From: Rhodocollybia butyracea
Taxonomy: Eukaryota; Basidiomycota; Agaricomycetes; Agaricales; Omphalotaceae
Assembly: GCA_015501585.1 (NCBI GenBank)
Contig: JADNRY010000002.1
Coordinates: 744,001 to 808,000 of the forward strand
DNA length: 64,000 nt
Direction: 5' to 3'
Shown here: positions 56,272 through 64,000 of the stretch, piece after piece
How the letters are laid out: each line of letters starts with the position of its first letter
Numbering within the stretch: position 1 is the first letter of the stretch
Translations under genes and position numbers: made by a program
Notes under the pieces: model-generated
The model's input: the letters and a program-made list of their open reading frames with translations, nothing else
Told to the model about the DNA's origin: nothing
Databases searched by the model: none

Positions 56272-57861
56272 ATGGCGCCACAAGACGACGAAGATTGGTC
56301 GGATTCAGATGAAGAGGTTGGTTCAGAGGCGGAGACTTCGGTACTGTTGGGCGTTCCAGATGGCTCCATCACGTCAGTCACTGAGCTGGCTGATGCAGCT
56401 GTTTCTCGAATAGGTGGTCATCCTGTACGAGCTGTCTTGTCTACGTATCGCGACAATAGATTTTTAACCTACTTAAGGCTTTTCTCCCTGCCAACGAACC
56501 TCCCATATCGTCGTCGCAATGCAAAATATGTTCTTTCCCCATGGAGCTTCTTGTCCAAATGTGGTGTCCATTTGAGAATAGTCCAATGGATCGCGCATTG
56601 TATGTTTGGGGTTGTGCAAATCCGGGTTGCCAGCGTAAAGATGGAAGGTTCGTCCAACCAAACACGCAGAGCTCTTAAACCTGTAACATTTTTGTAGTGT
56701 TCGCGCCTGGCGAGGTTTGCGATATAACGAAAAATACGCAGCTAAATTAGAGGTAAAGCTTTCCCATAAACGTCAGCAGGAGGAAGCAAGACAGCGTGCT
56801 GCTCAGCAAGCAGAACAAGCAAAACAGGCCTCGAAATCGAACCCGTTTTCTGTAAGTAAATAATGTTGGGATCCCTTTGGCGCCTGACCATTACGAAAGC
56901 TGAACCCTTCGCCGGCGACACATAACCCATTCGGTTTGGGAGCTCAGATATTTGGAGATGCGCCTCCTACTACCGGTACTGACGAAGCGCCGCCGAACCA
57001 AGGTTTGTGCTTAGACTCTGGTAACCAAGATGCCGATGATTCAGACACTGAATCCACAACATCAAACGAATCCCTTTTGACGGCAATGACAAAAACAACA
57101 CTCGAAGAATCCCCATGGAAAGCTGCCCCAGCATATTCTCCACTCTACCTATCTACTGCATTGGAATACCTCCCTCCTCAACCAAAATCCAAAATTCCAC
57201 CTGGCGCTCAGGTTGTTTCGGAACGAGGCGCAGACGAAGGTGGCAAGGATATCTCATGGGCTTTCGAGCCTTTTGAAAACTCCCTTGAGGTCGATCAAGT
57301 GTTTGAACGGTTTACTAAACGTGTCGGATACGAAGGGGAGCAATGCATTCGGTAGGGGATCCTGTTTGGGTTTTTTATCTCCTTTTGCTCAGTCATCTCA
57401 CTACTAGCTATGAATTGAACGGAACACCTCTCCCTTTCGCATCTGACAAGATTTTTCAATCTTTATTCCCCATTCCCTCTACCGATCCTTTACCCATCAC
57501 CAAACCCGACTTTAAAGTCGTTCTTCCTCAAAAACGGGTCTATGCTCCTGCCTCTGCTTTTGTTTCTTCGTGTCCTTCGTGTAATGGAAAGCGTGTTTTT
57601 GAATGTCAGTTGATGCCAAACTTGATTAATGTTCTCCGGGATGTTGAGAAGAATAGTGTGAAAAAGCTGTCAGATGAGGAGAGACGTGCAGCGATTCAGA
57701 AGGCGTTGAAAGGTGACCTGGAAAAGGGGATGGAATGGGGAACGTGCCTGATCTTTTCATGTGAAAATGACTGCCGAGTCGACTCGAGTGGAAAAGAGAT
57801 CAAAGATGTATGGCGAGAAGAGGTCGCTCTTGTACAGTGGGATTTATCTTTGGCCTCGTAG
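56272..57861 (+). CDS. TSR4: PDCD2 / TSR4-type 40S ribosome biogenesis chaperone
   Basis: TSR4 (human PDCD2) is a dedicated chaperone of ribosomal protein uS5 (Rps2) needed for 20S pre-rRNA processing. Five exons, 56272-56424, 56478-56647, 56698-56851, 56900-57351 and 57408-57861, give 460 residues. The N-terminal zinc-binding module has PPISSSQCKICSFPMELLVQ then MWCPF and ALYVWGCANPGCQRKDGSVR. The C-terminal PDCD2_C domain has EVDQVFERFTKRVGYEGEQC, FVSSCPSCNGKRVFECQLMP and MEWGTCLIFSCENDC, ending VALVQWDLSLAS. The middle is a Gln/Ala-rich helix and an acidic linker. Length is typical for fungi. It is convergent with RHO3. Confidence 0.93.
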
Positions 57862-58110
57862 ACACCCTTCTCAACATAATCGTTGTAAATTGTCCTTATG
57901 CTGTAGCAAATTATAAGTGTTTGTAGATTACAAAAAGTCAGTATAGTAATGCATATTCCCTAAAGTCGAAAGCATAAGAAGCAAGGAAACTAGTCATACA
58001 GGTGGGTAGATAGTTATGATGGCGTACAATGACAAGGGGTATATGATGGATGATGCATGGAAAAGGCGATAAATGGATACAGCTCGAGCCTCAGAATAAA
58101 CTGTTCAAAG

Positions 58111-59250
58111 TCACATAATCACGCAACCATCTGGCCCCTTGGTTCGATTGCTCAAAGATACCCTAGCAGCCTCATAGAAAACTTCAGTAACACCTCGATT
58201 GTGTTTTGAGCTGCATTCTAAAAAAAAGATGAATTTAGGTTTCGCTGAACTATTCGCGGTTTGTTACGCACCAAGATATCGTGAAGCTCGTATTCGTCTT
58301 GCTATAGCCAGTCCCTCCTCATACTGTACTGGATGTGTTCCATATCGTTGTAACCGCTCTTTTACTGCGTAATCATCACGGAGATCGCATTTTAAGGCTG
58401 CAGCATCCGGGAAAGAGTGAGAAAGCACACGGTAGACGGCAAAAATATCGTACCGACAAGGACTAGCTGTATAGATTGAATAAAACAGAGTTACATTCAT
58501 CAACAGGATTCGAAAACACACCTTGACTCCTGGACAGTATTCCAAGATTTCATCAAGCCATTTGGTTTCTACATTTTCCAACGATACTGGATTATCCACC
58601 TATGGTATAGAGCCATTAGCAACGGGATGCAGAAACGATGAGGAACCACGCACTGAGAAACATATCATGACAACGTGTGTTTCTGCGTACGACAATGATC
58701 GTAACCGGTCAAACTCTTCCTGCCCTGTCGCACGCGAAAACAGATGGAGAACAATCAGAATTCGCGGTTCAGCCAAAGATAATTAGTTTTACAAAGGCCT
58801 TACCGGCGGTGTCCCATAGACTCAATTCTACTAGTTGATCATCAACATGCAAATCATGGACATAGTTTTCAAAAACTGTGGGTTCGCTGAGGTTTACTTA
58901 TTGAGAAAACAGGAAGATTTTGGTTATAAGATGTGACACGAACTAGACCTGAGTGAAGAAACCTCTGGTAAAGACATTCAACAAAGAAGTTTTGCCTGAG
59001 CGTGGAAGCTTTTTGTAAGGTTAATTTGAAGCACGAGAGACGCAAATGAGCAAGTACCGCAGGCTCCGTCACCGCAGACTTCAGAGGTATTCGTTAAAGA
59101 GCTGAAGTTCAACAGTATTGCAATCTTACCGACGACTTTACGTTGGAGCTATGGATGATTTGTAAGAACAAAGGTAAGTGTTGTGACACGATTGACACGC
59201 ACTGTTCTACGACCAAAAGAAGCACCCTTTGAGGACCCGCAGAGAGGCAT
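58111..59250 (-). CDS. RHO3: Rho-family GTPase Rho3
   Basis: A small GTPase of polarised growth and exocytosis, anchored to the plasma membrane. Ten exons keep phase: 59250-59203, 59148-59130, 59078-59058, 58995-58944, 58886-58804, 58724-58654, 58599-58522, 58466-58454, 58397-58272 and 58217-58111; 205 residues. The N-terminus MPLCGSSK is typical of Rho3. The P-loop is GDGACGKTS, switch I is [13 protein letters not shown], switch II is [18 protein letters not shown]. Then come [53 protein letters not shown] and CSSKHNRGV. It ends in the CaaX box CVIM, predicted to be farnesylated. Exons of 13, 19 and 21 nt code for P-loop and core strands. Confidence 0.94.
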
Positions 59251-59511
59251 TGGAAGACAGTAAGAGTAGTATGAACCACGTGGTGCTGAAAGAAATGTTG
59301 ACAGGGGCTAAAGCGCTAACAGTCATAGTATTACAGTAGTAGTTATCAGTACAGACTATAACAAAAGCATTTGGCTCAAATGCTACAATCACGGTAAGAA
59401 TACCTTTGGAGTAAGCCAGTGCTACAGTGAATACTATTCAAACTTCACCTTTATTAGCGTTGCTAAGTTATCCAAAGTTGAAACGCGTGACTTTTTCAAG
59501 CTTCAACCACC

Positions 59512-61015
59512 ATGGACGTTACGAGTCCTCAATCCTTTCTGTTCGAAGCTCCTCCCAGCTCTGACATTGCCCCGATAAAGCCCGTCTCCGCTTCAGAAAC
59601 GCAGAAAAGACCATTTTCCATTGATTTGAGTCTTGAGCTCGAAAGGCAGCTTGACATGGAATCTCTTCCTCCCACACCAGCTCATAATGCTACAATGCAT
59701 AGCGCACCCATAATTTCACAGCTACGAGACACGTTGGACCCAGACGTTCTTGCGCATATCATCTCTCAACTACGACGTTCACTTGCAGATATGACCAAGG
59801 AAAAGGAAGACCTTGTGAATCTGTTATCCACTGCGCATACACGAGAGGCTGAGCTAGAGGATGCTTTGCAGCACATTACCGACAAGGCGACTACTATGGA
59901 GGACGAACTAAGAGAAGCTCGGCGCCGGAACCAGGACGATCAGGAAGCCATTTCTCTATTGAGGACAAAGGTTGAAGAGTCTAGGTAAGAGGCTCATCAT
60001 TTTTCCCCTCAATCGCTAATTGTAAAATCGTCCCAGACGAGGTCTTATGCGCTTGCAAACCGAGAATCGTCGGCAGAGTGCTGTTATTACACCTCTTGAC
60101 TTGTCTCGTGCAACTCTCAGCCCTCCATCAAAGCGTGCATCCTTTACTCCTCTTACAGGTTCGTTCGCTGGCAGACCTACGGGACACAGACGTATTTCTT
60201 CTGTATCTGACTCTGGTCTTCAAGCTCTCAGTCTCAATCTGGGTACTTCCCCAGATCCACATTCTCAATTCCTCACGATGCCCAACGATAACACGAACGC
60301 GAACCCTTCACCCATATCCTCGCGACGAATGTCTGGGCTCTTTAGTGGCCGCTCGAGTGGCATGTCTCCGCCCCAAGCCAATGATGTCTTTAGCGAAAGC
60401 GCCGAACTTCAGGCTCTCCGGAAGGAAATTACTTCCCTCAGGTCGGATCTAGAGGAGACGAGACACGAATTGTCGGAAGCAGTCGAGGCGCGAGAAGCAT
60501 CTGAGACTTGTGTTACAGCCCTGAGGGCCTTTATCGAGGAAAACAATGTTGGGACGAACAGCGGGTCTGACGCTGCCTCCATAAAGCTCCCACCTTTACC
60601 TGCTTCCACCACTGGCAACGAACCGGAAACTCCATCCTCAAAGGCTGGTTGGGGTTTCAAATTATGGAATGCCAAACCTACCAATGGACCACTACCTGCT
60701 TCAGTCGACTCTCCTGCTATCGCAGCCCAAACTCCAGCACAGATCACGAAAAAGATCGGCGGGTTCTTCAGCAGACAATCCAGTATCTCTTCCGTCATCA
60801 CTCCCGTTGTTCCCACTGCTCTCCAAAACGCTCATCGCGAATCGATGTACAGCTATGAATCGCGTTCAGACACGTCATCCGTCCCAGAGCCACTTAGCCC
60901 TGCCTCGGATGTCGATGATAATGTTGTGGTTCGAGAAAGCAGTTCACGCTCAACCCCGCACGATCTGGCGCCCGTGGATCTAGGAGACCAGAAGGTTGCA
61001 GAGGTTAATGTTTAA
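59512..61015 (+). CDS. Coiled-coil, Ser/Pro-rich protein of unknown function
   Basis: Two exons, 59512-59984 and 60037-61015, give 483 residues. The N-terminal 60 residues are Pro/Ser-rich. Residues of about 65-160 form a coiled coil (HIISQLRRSLADMTKEKEDL, LEDALQHITDKATTMEDELR). A Ser/Thr-rich region with likely phosphosites follows (TGHRRISSVSDSGLQALSLN), then a second coiled coil (LQALRKEITSLRSDLEETRH). After it comes a compact motif, GWGFKLWNAK, then KKIGGFFSRQSSISSV. The C-terminus is acidic. There is no signal peptide or membrane segment. The arrangement suggests a scaffold at the cell cortex or a vesicle tether, but no family name is supported. The start, accaccatgg, has excellent context and lies 262 bases from the divergent RHO3 start. 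Confidence 0.75.
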
Positions 61016-62560
61016 CGCTTAAATCGACTCTATTCCTATGATGAACGATGATGATAGGCATTGTATCCACTAGAATTGTCACTGCTGTTTTCACTTTCGT
61101 TCGGATTTACGACACTCACGGAGGTTACTGATACAAGCCATGGATGGATTTCCTCATTTTACATACACTCTAATGATAATGACATTTATTTTATACGCTG
61201 ATTTCTATCGTGAGATGCCAATACTCGACTGGGGCCTTACGGAAATCTACACTGGTTGGATCTCGCTCAAGTTAATTCAAGCCTAGCTTCCAAAGCCGAG
61301 TCCGACGGCCTTCTTAGGCTCAAAGTCGATCCTTCGTTAGAATTATCGGAATTATTGTACGGCAAGTCTAACGTATAACGTTTAAACTGGGGTACAAGAG
61401 AACTCACGTTGGCTGATGACGGTTATGAGAACGGAGTCAAGGCTGGATAGAACCAAAATGAAGCCGGTTAGAACCAAAGTTCGAATTTCTCCAATGGTGC
61501 GGTGGCTTTTACGTATTCTGGATTGAAATCTCTCTCTCTCTCTGTTACCGGGTCCCATTCAGCACTGGTAGATGTCCTGAACCAGATTGGAATATGCCGT
61601 GTTTGTTTACTGCCTTTTGTAAAAGAATTTTTATCACCAGACTTGAAGAGAAAAAACTTCCAAACTTACGTGGGTCTACGTGGGTATGGTTGTTTTTGGC
61701 AACTTGAACTTGCGTTACTAGACTTGGACGTGGAATTAAAGGTATTTCTCGCCCGAGGACCCTTTGCAGCCTGATTCTTTTGAAAATAATAGCCTTCGGA
61801 GCTTAGATATTTTCCGGTACAGGCCAAGTCTACTGAAAGCGCTGCAAGTGAACATATCATGTTTGAACAATATTAATGCTATAAGACGCTTTGTCCGGCT
61901 GGATCAGTGGCTATCAGTGGCTACGGAGCCGGAGAATTGAAATGCTCAGTAACCATGTTTTGACCTTGAACTATGTATCTTGGCTTTTGGATTTAGCTCT
62001 ATGTCCTTTCAGAGGATACAGCAACCAATAAATTCAGTGGTGGTGATTTAGAAGGATAGACAGCCAATCTTCCACGAAACCCCCGGAAACTAATCATGCA
62101 GAACTTGTAAGTTGACATCGCTTTCCTTCGTTCCGGTGCATGTTTTATGAGCATTCTGGGCCCGGGCAGTCCCGAAGAACAAGGCCTACACTCGTTGGTT
62201 TAGACAAGTAGGAGCGAAATCAAAGAAACAGCCACCAGTATTCATAACTCGCTCCGACTGCTCCGACGCATTTGGTGGCTTTACCTCTGTTCTAATACTA
62301 TTCTCGGCTCCACGCAAAAACGAGGTGATTCTGGTCCAAAAATACAGCAGATATCGTCTAACGAGTAATTTACAGTCATACCAAAGGGAAACCCAGAAAC
62401 AGTTTCATTATTACTACATCTATCAAACGAACAAGAAAGGCAAGTGGATCGGGCTCAATAAACTTGTTGGTGTACCGCGGGGCAGAAATACCACGCGGCA
62501 ATCACCGCCGTAGAATTTCGAAGTTCTCGATTCTCTGTTCTTCTCATCCCTACCACCACC
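61016..62560. other. Long intergenic region before the second regulator
   Basis: A 1,545-base stretch. A (CT)n tract lies at about 61531-61543, and short direct repeats (acgtgggt twice at about 61669-61685; ggctatcagtggcta at about 61910) are visible. No coding frame or RNA gene is supported. Its length suggests it carries the upstream control region of the regulator. Confidence 0.4.
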
Positions 62561-64000
62561 ATGTCCTCAGCCCATGCCCCGAAACGCCCCGACGAGACTG
62601 TACAACGAAAACGACGAAAGGGTGCTACGAGGCTGTCTTGTGCAGAATGCAGAAGGTATGTCTGGATATCTGGTACTTATCGTGTTTGCAATCCTGATCT
62701 TTCTTGTAGATTGAAGTTGAGATGCGACCGGGCTATTCCTTGCAGTTCTTGTGTGAAGCGCGGGTGAGTTGCTCTTTGACTGTTTACATCGTTCAAATGT
62801 CAAACAATGTCACAGAACCGCTGCCATTTGTCCAGACGTGAGTTCTTTTTCGCTCGAGTTTGACTTTGAGTCACGGACGAGCCAATTAGGGTTCTTTGAC
62901 CACTGGTCAAGGGAACCGGTACGTTATAAACGCATCGCACTGACTCTGGCAGACGTTTACACCAACTTTGGTAGATTCGTGCTTGCATCTACTCAAGAGT
63001 TACACGAAAAGATACACGAGTTGGCCACCCGTGTTCGGGAACTTGAAGACGCTTTACGCTCTGACCACAGCCGATTAACTCCTGAACAGCATCCTTTATT
63101 GTCCGAAGACCTATTGAAAATCAAAGCGCCTCTGCAACGGGAAGCACCCGCAACAAGAGCCCAACCCAACGGCGCTTCGAAGGAAGACGAACCGAACCCA
63201 GATGTTGTAGATGCCTTTGGATCTTTGTCGATCAGTCTCTCCGGAAAGGCCAAGTTTTTTGGTCAGACCGCAAACTCTTGGGTGGGCTTTTTCGTTTTGG
63301 CCTTCGCATGTCCTCTAAACTCAGGATCTAAACTTCTTCGCAGTACTTTCTTCAGGTCAGTGATATCAACTCAACTGATCCTCAGCTGGTCTGATGGAAG
63401 ACGCCTCTAGAACGAAACAGCAGAAGATGACACTCCCGATTCTTCGCAGTCCAATATGCGCAATTTGCAAGCATACTTGACACCAGAAATATTAGCTCGC
63501 GCATCCACACTAACGATGACACCTACACCTCCCGAGATATTACAGCCAATCAATCTCCAGACTCTTTTTTGGTACCTTCCCTCCTCTGAAAAAGCCATTC
63601 AACTTCGTAACATCTACTACAGACAGGCAGCCTGGATGTACGTACTTTTTTGTGTCTTTTGATACTCTCCATAACGACCTCACCAGGTATAATCCCGTCT
63701 CCTTGGATATGTTCAACCATGAAGTCTGGAGTCAGTTTTACGATCCGAATGCTGGCCCTCCTGCGGATGACCCGTTGCTATCACACAGGCTTTCTGTGAT
63801 GTTCATGATACTAGCCATCGGCTCTCTCGTCGATACCTCTCTTCCTCCGTATAATGTCGATGCCGAGAAATATCATCAACTAGCCAAAGCCGCCCTTTTT
63901 CAAGATTCGTTCCTTGACGCCCCCACCATCAACGCTGTTCAAGCCTTGGTCAGTCGTCAGTTCAGTTCAGTTAATCTATCATCTTAATCATTTACGACAG
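62561..64000 (+). CDS. Zn2Cys6 fungal-specific transcription factor (paralogue 2), cut by the window end
   Basis: Exons 62561-62655, 62710-62763, 62816-62837, 62890-62918, 62975-63281, 63344-63355, 63411-63637 and 63687-63948; the gene continues past base 64000. The zinc cluster is SCAECRRLKLRCDRAIPCSS then CVKRGTAAICPD. The linker reads GSLTTGQGNR, the coiled coil ELHEKIHELATRVRELEDAL, then EQHPLLSEDLLKIKAPL. The beginning of the fungal-specific domain has YLPSSEKAIQLRNIYYRQAA and SVMFMILAIGSLVD. Order and spacing match the gene at 52577-55913 almost step by step, including a 12-nt exon (63344-63355, coding YFLQ) that corresponds to YLLR there. The second half of the activator domain is outside the window. 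Targets are unknown. Confidence 0.87.

Noticed and set aside
61502..61774. 90-codon open frame starting in a CT repeat
   Set aside because: Begins in a microsatellite, has no domain pattern and no neighbour support.
1..64000. Secondary-metabolite or CRISPR-like cluster
   Set aside because: No synthase, P450, regularly spaced repeats or co-directed enzyme set is present; the genes are mostly housekeeping.

Overview
The window is nuclear DNA of a filamentous basidiomycete, most likely an Agaricomycete. The grounds are dense short introns (mostly 45-60 nt), very small exons, densely packed genes on both strands, an Agaricomycete-style family of Zn2Cys6 regulators with the fungal-specific domain, F-box proteins with the short LP-E-L start, and fungal forms of housekeeping genes. 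No ribosomal RNA, complete tRNA, CRISPR or intact transposon was found. All gene models below were spliced by hand from reading frames and GT/AG sites and checked for phase.

Layout. 1-324: last exons of L-serine dehydratase (+). 668-2134: PCNA with an unusual ~155-residue charged insertion (+). 2622-3778: broken Crinkler-like ATPase (+). 3920-9952: TRAPPC11 (+), convergent with VPS22/SNF8 (10264-11046, -). 11219-12978: F-box protein (-). 13077-13784: MsrA (-). 14437-17194: acidic low-complexity protein of unknown function (-). 17871-18164: small Pro/Ser-rich protein (+). 19399-25826: Mms22/Mus7 replication-repair protein (-). 26235-28061: mitochondrial-type AsnRS (-). 28684-29256: SmD1 (+). 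30003-34124: importin-9/Kap114 (+). 34456-36253: Crinkler-like P-loop NTPase with a nuclease-like tail and an apparent frameshift (+). 36254-37661: mostly empty, with a decayed coding remnant. 37662-39166: second F-box protein (-). 39675-42763: CDF zinc transporter (+). 43044-44462: LYC1-like acetyltransferase (+). 44624-49007: mitochondrial PPR protein (-). 49753-50672: GNAT-domain protein (+). 52577-55913: complete Zn2Cys6 regulator (-). 56272-57861: PDCD2/TSR4 (+). 58111-59250: Rho3 GTPase (-). 59512-61015: coiled-coil protein (+). 62561 to the edge: a second, paralogous Zn2Cys6 regulator (+).

There is no operon or obvious gene cluster. Functional links are loose: PCNA and Mms22 both act at replication forks, and both have MluI-type ACGCGT boxes near the start codon. 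TRAPPC11, VPS22 and Rho3 belong to membrane traffic and polarity. AsnRS and the PPR protein serve mitochondria. The two F-box proteins would be adaptors for protein turnover. Accessory signals sit around the two Crinkler-like loci, the decayed fragments and the paralogous regulator pair.

The most unusual points are: PCNA with its P-loop expanded into a long acidic/lysine-rich segment; recurrent microexons of 9-24 nt in at least four genes; an AT-AG candidate intron in importin-9; and a zinc cluster split over four exons in one paralogue but two in the other.
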